In this document: positions 1-7,164 of the stretch, one piece after another | Layout: each line of letters opens with the position of its first letter | Position numbering within the stretch: the first letter of the stretch is position 1 | Source of the DNA: CAKUIA01 sp044433115 | GTDB taxonomy: Bacteria > Verrucomicrobiota > Verrucomicrobiia > Opitutales > Intestinicryptomonadaceae | DNA length: 64,000 bases | Assembly: GCA_044433115.1 (NCBI GenBank) | Contig: JAWXTY010000003.1 | Location: 29,779 to 93,778 of the forward strand | Reading direction: 5' to 3' | The notes under the pieces: generated by a model | Databases searched by the model: none | Seen by the model: only the letters and a program-made list of their open reading frames with translations | What the model was told of the DNA's origin: nothing | Made by a program: the position numbers and the translations under genes

Positions 1-194
1 TGCTGAACTTCTGGCATAGGCTCAGCCATCGGAGCAGGACTTGCTATAGGGGCAGGAGCTTCTTCTATAACTATAGTTGCTGTGGCGGGTGTATCTTTTT
101 TCTCAGTTTCAACTTGAGTGCTATTGCTATCTTGGGCAAAGCATATAGTGATACTAAGTAAAAAACTTGTGATTGTGATTTTTAGGATATTCAT
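1..194 (-). CDS. Secreted protein, N-terminal part only (gene runs off the window)
   Basis: The ATG is at 194-192 and the frame stays open to base 3, giving 64 residues. The first 20 or so form a Sec signal peptide (MNILKITITSFLLSITICFA, probable cleavage before QDSN). The rest is low-complexity, rich in Glu, Pro, Ala and Thr (for example APAPIASPAPMAEPMPE), as in linkers of surface or periplasmic proteins. No domain can be recognised. It lies on the same strand as the next secreted protein but is separated from it by a hairpin terminator, so it is probably transcribed separately. Confidence 0.6.
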   Translation of the reverse strand, partial: MNILKITITSFLLSITICFAQDSNSTQVETEKKDTPATATIVIEEAPAPIASPAPMAEPMPEVQ

Positions 195-265
195 ATTATT
201 CGATATTTTTGTTTTTATAATCTTAGTTATATCGTAAACAAGCCCTTATCCTAAAGTCTGCACAC

Positions 266-304
266 AAAAAACCCTAAAAGCTTTTCGCCTCTAGGGTTTT
301 AAAA
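266..304 (-). terminator. Intrinsic terminator after the 317-aa secreted protein
   Basis: An inverted repeat pairs AAAACCCTA (about 268-276) with TAGGGTTTT (about 292-300). Read on the minus strand it is followed by a run of T. It lies just 3' of the minus-strand gene ending at 321. Confidence 0.6.
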
Positions 305-320
305 TGTTATTTGCAAATTC

Positions 321-1274
321 TTACTTAGTAGACTCAACTACTACGCCTGATGCTAATACATTAAATTCTTCGTAAGGTACTAATGTGTTGCCATCGTATA
401 CAGTTGTTGCAGAGTCGCCACTTAGTGGAGTTTCAACTACAGTGTGTGTACCATTTGCGTTATTTGTTGCAACTCTAGTTCTAATAGGTGTTCCATTGCC
501 ATTTCGCTTTAATATGCAAGAGCTATCCAACTTTAAGCTTAGGTCAATCATAGTAGAAACAGTAGCCTTTACATCTTCACCAGCAGAGTCGCCACTGATT
601 ACAAAATAGTCATCATTAGCTTTTAACTTTAGAGCCAATGGAGTTTCGCCAGCTGTGCCAGTGATTTTATAAGAAGCATTCTTGCCTTTTACTAAATCTA
701 AATTAGCTGTAGCACATTTGTCGTTAGAGCATAATTTTGCAGATACCTTGAAATTATTTTCGTCAACTTGAACTAAGTTCAATTCAACATTCATTTCTTC
801 TTTTGCATATTTTGCAAGAGAACCCTTTTTAATCATAGCATTTGCTGCTTGAGATAGAGATAAAAGAGCAACTTTGCTTGCAATAATCTTGTCGTTGAAA
901 GCAGTAGATCTGTCAACAGCGTTTGCTAGACTCTTTAAAATTTCGCTAGGGTTAAGTTCGCATTCTTCAGCAATCTTAATTGAAATCTTTTGGTCTATAC
1001 CATTTTCAGTGTTGTTTGCTTTAATAGAAATTGTGCTGTTTGCGTTAGAGTAATTAGCTGTAACTGAAGTAGTCGCAATTTTGTCGCCCTCATACATCGC
1101 CTTAATCTGTGCTTTAGCTTTTTCTTGAGCTGCGTTAGTAACCTGAGCTTGTTCAGCACTTGGAGCTAAAAGAACTTCAGCCATACCCTTTGCAGGCTTA
1201 GCTTTTTGTGCGTATGTATTTGCACTGAGGATTAAAGTTAGTAATAAAAAAGTTATGTGTTTTGTTGTCTTCAT
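321..1274 (-). CDS. Secreted protein of unknown function (317 aa)
   Basis: Residues 1-22 are a Sec signal peptide (MKTTKHITFLLLTLILSANTYA, cleavage before QKAK). The mature part is soluble-looking, with no transmembrane segment, and is rich in Ala, Lys, Asn and Thr. An alpha-helical stretch at about 35-60 (EQAQVTNAAQEKAKAQIK) is followed by a probable beta-rich domain with a few Cys (CELN, CSNDKC, SSCIL). No family is recognised. It ends in a terminator and probably forms a single-gene transcript. The start is the only ATG that gives a proper signal peptide. Confidence 0.65.
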   Translation of the reverse strand: MKTTKHITFLLLTLILSANTYAQKAKPAKGMAEVLLAPSAEQAQVTNAAQEKAKAQIKAMYEGDKIATTSVTANYSNANSTISIKANNTENGIDQKISIKIAEECELNPSEILKSLANAVDRSTAFNDKIIASKVALLSLSQAANAMIKKGSLAKYAKEEMNVELNLVQVDENNFKVSAKLCSNDKCATANLDLVKGKNASYKITGTAGETPLALKLKANDDYFVISGDSAGEDVKATVSTMIDLSLKLDSSCILKRNGNGTPIRTRVATNNANGTHTVVETPLSGDSATTVYDGNTLVPYEEFNVLASGVVVESTK

Positions 1275-1355
1275 TTCATTAAAAATTAGGTAGGAATATT
1301 TCTTAGGTTATATTTCATACTATTTGATTAGCTTTGTAAAGATTTTTTTTGCTAT

Positions 1356-2624
1356 TTATGTAATTTTAATTCGTTTTAGCTCTACTCCGAGCTTTTTTAG
1401 CTTCTTATCTATAGAGTCATAGCCCCTATCGAGGTGGTAAATTCTATGTATAGTAGTGCTTCCTTTTGCACACAAACTAGCTATAACGAGGGCAGCACTT
1501 GCTCTTAAGTCAGATGCCATTACTTCTGCTCCACTTAGCTTTGCGTTACCTTTAATTATAGCACTTGCTCCCTCTCTTGAAATATCTGCTCCCATACGCA
1601 TAAGTTCGGCTATGTGCATAAATCTTTCTGGATAAACCTTTTCTGTAACTATAGATATTCCATCTGCTAGACACGCAAGGGTGCATAACTGAGCTTGAAG
1701 GTCTGTAGGAAAGCTTGGATAGGGCATAGTTACTATATCCATAGGCGAGATTTTTGCATTAGTAGCATCTACATATACTTGGTCATCGCTAAATTCAAAT
1801 TTGCAATTAGTGTTTTTTAATACATCAAATAGAGAGCTTAAATGCTCTTTGCATATAGATTTTATCAACACCTTGCCTTTAGTCGCAATAGTTGCAATAA
1901 TCCACGTTCCCGCTTCAATTCTATCTGGAATTACGCTGTGGTCTACCCCACTTAGCTTTTTCACCCCAGTAATTTTTATAGTAGAGGTTCCAATTCCCTC
2001 TATAATTGCACCCATTTTTTGTAGGCACAAGCATAGGTCTGCTATCTCAGGTTCACAGGCTGCGTTCTCTATTATAGTTTCGCCCTTTGCACAGACGCTT
2101 GCCATTATTATATTTGCAGTGCCTGTAACTGTACTTCCGTGATTGCCACCTAAAAATATTCTAGCTCCCTCAAGCTTTGAAGCGTCTACATTTACGTAGC
2201 CTCCCTCAATCTTAACATCGCAATTTAGTGCCTTTAAGCCCTTTATATGTAAATCTATAGGTCTTGACCCTATCACACAACCCCCGGGCAGAGATACTTT
2301 CGCCTTCTTTTTTCTCGATACCAATGGACCAAGTAGGCATATAGAAGCTCTCATCTTACGCACCAAGTCATAAGGAGCTAATGCAGATATTTTCTTTGCC
2401 CTAATACGCCAAGAGCCATTGCCCTCATTCTTGACTTCAGCCCCAAGAGCCTCGAGTATTTGAGCCATATATCTCACGTCGGAAAGTTCTGGAACATTCC
2501 TAAAGATACATTCTTCTTCTGTGAGCAATGCAGAAACAAAAATGGGGAGGCAAGCATTCTTTGAACCAGATACGCTTAGCTCCCCACTTAGTTTAACATC
2601 GCCTTTAATTTTTAAGGCGTACAT
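1356..2624 (-). CDS. murA: UDP-N-acetylglucosamine 1-carboxyvinyltransferase (MurA)
   Basis: This cytoplasmic enzyme adds enolpyruvate from PEP to UDP-GlcNAc, the first committed step of peptidoglycan synthesis. At 422 aa it has the normal length. The substrate-binding Lys22-Asn23 lie in GSKNACLP, and the flexible loop LPGGCVIGSRP carries the catalytic and fosfomycin-sensitive Cys at 116. The final RGYDSIDKKLKKLG matches the usual C-terminal region. It starts 6 bases after the stop of the Cys-rich/basic protein at 2631-3428, so the two are probably co-transcribed. Its presence shows that the organism makes peptidoglycan precursors. Confidence 0.97.
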   Translation of the reverse strand: MYALKIKGDVKLSGELSVSGSKNACLPIFVSALLTEEECIFRNVPELSDVRYMAQILEALGAEVKNEGNGSWRIRAKKISALAPYDLVRKMRASICLLGPLVSRKKKAKVSLPGGCVIGSRPIDLHIKGLKALNCDVKIEGGYVNVDASKLEGARIFLGGNHGSTVTGTANIIMASVCAKGETIIENAACEPEIADLCLCLQKMGAIIEGIGTSTIKITGVKKLSGVDHSVIPDRIEAGTWIIATIATKGKVLIKSICKEHLSSLFDVLKNTNCKFEFSDDQVYVDATNAKISPMDIVTMPYPSFPTDLQAQLCTLACLADGISIVTEKVYPERFMHIAELMRMGADISREGASAIIKGNAKLSGAEVMASDLRASAALVIASLCAKGSTTIHRIYHLDRGYDSIDKKLKKLGVELKRIKIT

Positions 2625-2630
2625 TTAATT

Positions 2631-3428
2631 TTATTCTTTATTTGCTACTGGAGCTTTAGTCTTGTTATAAGAATTAGGGCGTCTATTGTAGTTCTTACGC
2701 CTGTTGTTAGGTCTATAAGAGCCACCTTCCTTGTTCTTGTCGAAGTTTCCGTTTTTATCGAAATTCTTCTTGCCCTTAGAATAATTCTTTCTATAGCCAC
2801 CCTTGTTGTTCTTGAAGTTCCTAGAGTTCTTCTTGTGCTTTTTGCCAAATAGCTTAGAAAATAGAGATTTAATCTTAGATAAAACCCCTCTTTTTTCTGG
2901 CTTGTCGTTCATAGAAGCACTTACTTTAGAATAAGAAACAGCGTCTTTTTCAACTACTTTTTCAGACTTGTGAGGAACTTTCTTTAAAGATACTTCCAAT
3001 GCCCTTTTTTGAGTGTTTTTTGTCTCTTCAAAAGAAGGTCCTGTATACTTTTCTTTTTTAGAGTTTTTAGCACATTCTGTTTTTTCAGTTTCTTGAGAGC
3101 ATTCGCAAGTAGTTTCTTGAGAACACTCGCAAGTTTCTTCTTTGGTACATTCGCAAGTAGTTTCAGTTTGCTTAGCACTTTCTTCAGCTTGGTTTTCTGC
3201 TGAGCTTGCTTGGCTTTCTACTGTAGTTACTTCTGGTTTTTCTGTGTTGTCGACATAACCCTTATTGTGTTGCCCACTTAGTTTTTCAGAGAAGACAGAA
3301 ATGTCTTCTATAAGCCCACATACTGGAGCTTGAGGTGCTGTATTAGACACCTTATTTGAGCAACGACGCTTATTTCTGCCATTAGATATTGCCTTTTGAG
3401 GCTCGGCTTGATTGTTATTTTCTTGCAT
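2631..3428 (-). CDS. Cys-rich/basic low-complexity protein upstream of murA
   Basis: The 265-residue protein has no signal peptide or transmembrane segment. Residues about 1-30 are polar and basic (NGRNKRRCSNK). At about 90-120 there is a short tandem repeat of the type CECSQET, with repeated Cys-x-Cys pairs. From about 185 to the end it is strongly basic and rich in Asn, Gly, Tyr and Arg (NKGGYRKNYSKGKKNFDK, RPNNRRKNYNRR), like the RNA-binding tails of some RNA helicases and Hfq-like proteins. No family is recognised. The acidic Cys pairs could bind metal and the tail could bind nucleic acid, but both are inference. It is the first gene of a probable two-gene operon with murA. Confidence 0.7.
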   Translation of the reverse strand: MQENNNQAEPQKAISNGRNKRRCSNKVSNTAPQAPVCGLIEDISVFSEKLSGQHNKGYVDNTEKPEVTTVESQASSAENQAEESAKQTETTCECTKEETCECSQETTCECSQETEKTECAKNSKKEKYTGPSFEETKNTQKRALEVSLKKVPHKSEKVVEKDAVSYSKVSASMNDKPEKRGVLSKIKSLFSKLFGKKHKKNSRNFKNNKGGYRKNYSKGKKNFDKNGNFDKNKEGGSYRPNNRRKNYNRRPNSYNKTKAPVANKE

Positions 3429-3488
3429 TGTCGTTTGTTATTATTGTTGGTTGTTTTTGTTGTTGCTAATACCTTTCTTGAGGTATTT

Positions 3489-3505
3489 TGGGCTAAGTTT
3501 AGCCC
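3489..3505. other. Small hairpin upstream of the Cys-rich protein
   Basis: The perfect inverted repeat GGGCTAA-GT-TTAGCCC lies about 60 bases before the start of the minus-strand gene at 3428. It could be a leader hairpin or operator. Nothing else in 3430-3660 can be assigned. Confidence 0.3.
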
Positions 3506-3667
3506 TTTGGCTCTAATATAGAACCAATCCTTCTTTCATAGTTGCCTATAAGATACCTTAAAATTGATATTTTATTTCTAGGATAAGAAGGCGAGATATA
3601 ATTTATCTCTTTGATGTATGAGTTTTTTTAATTAGCTTTTCTTGGAGGAAAATCTATCTTTTGCTTT

Positions 3668-3735
3668 TAGCGACAAAAAAATTACGCTAAAAATAATCTA
3701 AAAAATAATTAATTGCTAATTTTTAGAACTCACCT
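3668..3735. repeat. Partial MITE copy (right half only)
   Basis: About 65 bases, from AAAAAAATTACGCTAAAAAT through the right terminus CTAATTTTTAGAACTCACC, repeat almost exactly at 3852-3918. The left half is missing. It directly abuts the next full copy, giving a tandem arrangement. Confidence 0.6.
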
Positions 3736-3736
3736 T

Positions 3737-3918
3737 GGGCGACTTCTAAAAATTAGTTTTTAAGAAGTTAAGAAAAGGGCAATTATTCTTTTTTGCCTAT
3801 TTTTGCTTGAATTTCTTTGCTTATCTCGTTAGATAACGCTGTTATCCTCCTCGAACGCAAAAAAATTACGCTAAAAATAATCTAAAAAATAATTAATTGC
3901 TAATTTTTAGAACTCACC
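3737..3918. mobile_element. MITE-like element, full copy (about 180 bp)
   Basis: The ends are inverted repeats: TTCTAAAAATTAG on the left and CTAATTTTTAGAA on the right. The interior shares long stretches with the copies at 14738-15036, 19659-19800 and 47477-47657 (GCCTATTTTTGCTTGAATTT, then TTAGATAACGCTGTTATC, then AAAATTACGCTAAAAAT). No open reading frame is present. The outer flanks differ, being GGGCGACTTCT on the left and AGAACTCACCT on the right. Confidence 0.65.
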
Positions 3919-3920
3919 TT

Positions 3921-3944
3921 GGGCGACTTCTTAGAACTCACCTA
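3921..3944. repeat. Solo junction of MITE outer ends
   Basis: GGGCGACTTC-TTAGAACTCACC joins the left outer end and the right outer end of the element with no interior. The same arrangement occurs at 4087-4110, upstream of tRNA-Gly. Confidence 0.5.
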
Positions 3945-4086
3945 AACAAATACAGCATATTTTGTGCCTAATTACAATAATATTCTTTTCTAAGAGATAA
4001 AATAATGGAATATTTGTGAAAAAATACCTTGACAAAGCTGAGCTTTTTCACTTTTATAGTGCTTTTAATTTATTACTCCTATTAGA

Positions 4087-4112
4087 GGCGACTTCTTAGA
4101 ACTCACCTAGGG
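4087..4112. repeat. Second solo junction of MITE outer ends
   Basis: GGCGACTTCTTAGAACTCAC repeats the unit at 3922-3941 and stands 23-25 bases before tRNA-Gly. Either an excised or internally deleted element, or a minimal target-like sequence, would explain it. Confidence 0.5.
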
Positions 4113-4134
4113 TAATTTTAAAATATATAATATT

Positions 4135-4205
4135 GCGAGCATAGTTTAGTGGTAAAACTCCTGCCTTCCAAGCAGGTTACGTCAGTTCGATTCTGTCTGC
4201 TCGCA
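4135..4205 (+). tRNA. tRNA-Gly (anticodon TCC)
   Basis: A cloverleaf of 71 bases without encoded CCA. The acceptor stem pairs GCGAGCA with TGCTCGC, followed by discriminator A. The anticodon stem CCTGC/GCAGG encloses CTTCCAA, so the anticodon is TCC. The T loop reads TTCGATT and the D loop contains TAGTGGTAA. Confidence 0.95.
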
Positions 4206-4363
4206 TTTTTTTATGCCTATATTTCGTCTCTAAGCCTTGCTTAGGGATTTTTTTGTTGACCTGTCTAAGTATTTTATTTCTAATATTATCTTAGGTTTTA
4301 AAAGAACTTAAATATTGTAGGTTTTTTATTATTTTAGCATTGAGTCTAAAGTATTTATCTAAA

Positions 4364-4392
4364 TTGACAATATATAAACAATAAGATTATAA
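4364..4392 (+). promoter_or_regulatory. Candidate sigma-70 promoter of the TRL-like gene
   Basis: TTGACA at 4364-4369 is followed, after a 17-base spacer, by TTATAA at 4387-4392. The start codon is at 4407, so the leader would be only about 8-10 bases. An AAAGGA ribosome-binding site lies in between, and part of it would fall outside the transcript, which lowers confidence. Confidence 0.4.
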
Positions 4393-4406
4393 CAAAAGGA
4401 AATCAA

Positions 4407-4718
4407 ATGAAAAATAAATGTTTATTATTACTATCAGTTTTGGCTGTATCTATATTTTCTGGTTGTGCAAGCGTAGTACCTAATGGCGTATTGTACACAG
4501 AAGTAACTGTTCCTAGTGCTGCAAGTTCTTCAGCTAAGGCAACTAAAGTGGGCAAGTCTTATTGCAAATCTTACTTGGGTATGGTTAGCTTGGGCGATGC
4601 TAGTATCGAAACTGCTAAGAAAAATGGTGGTATCACTGAAGTTGTTTCTGTTGACTGGAAAGTTAAGAACATCTTAGGTCTTATCGGCGAATACGAATGT
4701 ATCGTTACTGGTAACTAA
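4407..4718 (+). CDS. TRL-like family lipoprotein
   Basis: This 103-residue protein has a lipoprotein signal: a hydrophobic segment ending FSGC, with the lipidated Cys at 20. The mature region matches the TRL-like (tRNA-associated locus) family pattern: ASVVPNGVLYTEV, a KVGKSYCKSYLGMVSLGDAS block, then IETAKKNGGITEVVSVDWK and a final NILGLIGEYECIVTG. The family has no known biochemical function. It was named for co-location with tRNA genes, and here it again lies 200 bases downstream of tRNA-Gly. It is probably anchored in the outer membrane or periplasm and is followed by its own terminator. Confidence 0.8.
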   Translation: MKNKCLLLLSVLAVSIFSGCASVVPNGVLYTEVTVPSAASSSAKATKVGKSYCKSYLGMVSLGDASIETAKKNGGITEVVSVDWKVKNILGLIGEYECIVTGN

Positions 4719-4740
4719 TTTTTAGAAGTATTCTAATAAA

Positions 4741-4780
4741 AAAGGCAAGGGTTTTTGAATAAACGCTTGCCTTTCTTTTT
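4741..4780 (+). terminator. Intrinsic terminator after the TRL-like gene
   Basis: AAAGGCAAG (4741-4749) pairs with CTTGCCTTT (4766-4774), followed by CTTTTT. It lies 22 bases after the stop codon. Confidence 0.8.
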
Positions 4781-4841
4781 GTGTGCTATTTTATATAGAT
4801 TTATTGAAACTTTTATACTCTAATCTATGTTTGAAATGGGT

Positions 4842-7109
4842 ATGAAAGTCTTTAAATATATAGTCTTATTCTTGTTGTTTTCTACAATGTCTTTTGCTCA
4901 AGAGGCTAAGGATTTGCCGAGTATTGCTTATGTATACCCAGCTGGGGTTCAAAGAGGAATGACTTCGGATATTATTATAGGAGGCAGAAACTTTGAGAAT
5001 GTAAAAGAGTTAGTTGGAGCTGCAAAATATCAAAATATCAAAAAGATTATAGTTTCAGGCGAGGGGGTTAAAGCTACTCTAGTTGGCTCTACGATACCTT
5101 CAGATAGGAGCAGGGCAGTAGGGCTTATAAATGAATTTCAAAAACTTTTGATAGAGCGAGGCTTATTAGAAAAGGGCAATGTTGCAGATAAAGAAGCTCA
5201 AAAATCTTTAGACTTTTCTAAATATCCAGAATTGCGTCAAAAGCGTATGGAAGTTATGAAAGAACAGCGTCTGTTTAGATTGGGCAAAAGCACTCAAGCG
5301 TCTTGTGCAGAGACTTTGAATGTCAAGATTGAAGTCGATAAAGACGCAAAGTTGGGTAAGCGTATTTTAAAGATTATCTCAGATACAGGTGTTTCAAATT
5401 CCATTGCATTTTATATAGGCGACTTGCCTGAATATGCAGAATATTCTATTAGAGACAAGAGCATTTCTAGCATTAATAATTCCTCTACAGACGAGATTGC
5501 AAGCGAAGTTATTTTAAAAGAGCCTAATGAGTTTAATCAAAGAGAAAAGCCTTTAATTCAATCAGTTACGCCTCCTCTAGTCATAAATGGGCAGATGGAT
5601 TTGCTCGAAACTGATATATATAAATTCTATGCAAAAAAGGGGCAAGACTTTGTTGTCTACGTGCAAGCAAGGGACTTAATCCCCTTTATAGCAGACGCTG
5701 TCCCTGGTTGGTTTCAAGCTACTATATCTATAAAAAATGCAAAGGGCAAAGAGATTGCATATCAAGACGACTTCTTTCAAAATCCCGACCCTCTTTTAGT
5801 CTTTGAAGTTCCTGAAGATGGCTTTTACACTCTTGAAATCAAAGATGCAATTTATCGAGGCAGGGAAGATTTTGTATATAGAATAACTTTGGGCGAGTTT
5901 GATTTTATAAATGAATTGCACCCATTTTTATTTGATATAAAAAAGGGGAAATCTTTTGTAGCTAAATCAAATTTATCCAAGGAAAGTGCAGCGAGCATAA
6001 AAATTTCTAGCCAAGTAAATTCTGTTTTAGAAAACGCAGGCGACCTCCATTTTTATAAATTAGATACAAAAGCTATGCAGACTTTAGTCTTAGAAGTTTT
6101 TGCACGCAGGCTTGGCTCGCCCTTAGATAGTAACTTAGAAATATACGACAAAAACCTGAAGCTCCTTGCCTCTAATGACGACTATGAAGACCCAACCCAA
6201 GCCCTTGCAACTCATCACGCCGATTCTAAGCTAATCTATACATTCGACGCAGATTCTACCTATTACATAGCCCTAAGAGACGCTCAAAACAATGCAGGCA
6301 AAGAGTATATATACACTTTGTCTCTCAGCGAACTAAATCCAGACTTTGAGATAAAGGCAAGTCCTGCAACTATAAATATAGTAGAGGGCAAAAGCATAGA
6401 TTTTAAGCTAAATGTATTTAGGAAAAACGATTTAAAGTTCCCTATAAATGTATCTCTAAAGAACGCCCCTAAGGGACTTAGCCTAAGTGGAGGATACATA
6501 GATGGAAATACCCAAGAAATATCTATGGTTCTAAGTTGCGATAGAGAGCTTAAGGCAGGCTTATATAATATAGAGCTAGAAGCTACTGCAACTTTGGGCA
6601 AGAGGCAAATTACAAAAAAAGTAATTGCCTGCGAAGATATGCTTCAAGCCTTTTACTACAATCACTTAGTGCCTTTTGCCAATCATCAAGTCTACATTCT
6701 TCCTTCTGACTCTCTATATAAATATAAGTTTTCTAATAAAATACAAGCAAACGAAGAGCAAGCAATGTGTATCCCTGATTATATTACTATAAAGTGTGGC
6801 GAGGAAAAAGAAATCTACATAGGCTCGTATTATTCTCACAATAATCCTCTTGAACTAGAAGCTGAACTTAGAGACTCTAGCCAAGGCATAACTATATCCA
6901 AGGTAGAAAACACTAAAGATGGCTGTTATATAACTATAAAGAGCGACTCTAGTATTTCTAAAAAAGGACAGTGCGGAAATTTGATTATAGATATTTACAC
7001 TCAACGTAAGCCCACAAATAATGAATATGCCCAAAAAGCCAGAACAGGCAGAACCAGCACTCGCCTAAAAATAGATACGCTAAAGGCTATAGCTTTAAAA
7101 ATTTTATAG
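4842..7109 (+). CDS. Large secreted PPC/IPT-type domain protein
   Basis: About 755 residues are read from the ATG at 4842, which gives a clean signal peptide (MKVFKYIVLFLLFSTMSFA). In-frame ATGs at 4827 and 4836 would add a few residues. Next comes a segment of the type VYPAGVQRGMTSDIIIGGRN, typical of Ig-like/IPT regions in planctomycete and lentisphaeral exported proteins. Two stretches resemble bacterial pre-peptidase C-terminal (PPC) beta-sandwiches (about 245-330, with DIYKFYAKKGQDFVVYVQA and DGFYTLEIKDA; and about 395-485, with ADSTYYIALRDAQ). There is no catalytic motif or transmembrane segment. It is probably a surface or periplasmic carbohydrate- or protein-binding protein. Assignment to PPC is from pattern only. 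Confidence 0.7.
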   Translation: MKVFKYIVLFLLFSTMSFAQEAKDLPSIAYVYPAGVQRGMTSDIIIGGRNFENVKELVGAAKYQNIKKIIVSGEGVKATLVGSTIPSDRSRAVGLINEFQKLLIERGLLEKGNVADKEAQKSLDFSKYPELRQKRMEVMKEQRLFRLGKSTQASCAETLNVKIEVDKDAKLGKRILKIISDTGVSNSIAFYIGDLPEYAEYSIRDKSISSINNSSTDEIASEVILKEPNEFNQREKPLIQSVTPPLVINGQMDLLETDIYKFYAKKGQDFVVYVQARDLIPFIADAVPGWFQATISIKNAKGKEIAYQDDFFQNPDPLLVFEVPEDGFYTLEIKDAIYRGREDFVYRITLGEFDFINELHPFLFDIKKGKSFVAKSNLSKESAASIKISSQVNSVLENAGDLHFYKLDTKAMQTLVLEVFARRLGSPLDSNLEIYDKNLKLLASNDDYEDPTQALATHHADSKLIYTFDADSTYYIALRDAQNNAGKEYIYTLSLSELNPDFEIKASPATINIVEGKSIDFKLNVFRKNDLKFPINVSLKNAPKGLSLSGGYIDGNTQEISMVLSCDRELKAGLYNIELEATATLGKRQITKKVIACEDMLQAFYYNHLVPFANHQVYILPSDSLYKYKFSNKIQANEEQAMCIPDYITIKCGEEKEIYIGSYYSHNNPLELEAELRDSSQGITISKVENTKDGCYITIKSDSSISKKGQCGNLIIDIYTQRKPTNNEYAQKARTGRTSTRLKIDTLKAIALKIL

Positions 7110-7164
7110 AACTTAGCTTTAGTCTTGCTCTCGTTTTTTTGTTTTGTTCTAATTGTTTTCAATA

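Noticed and set aside
3668..4112. CRISPR-like array near tRNA-Gly
   Set aside because: The repeated units are MITE ends of different lengths with irregular spacing, and no cas gene is present.
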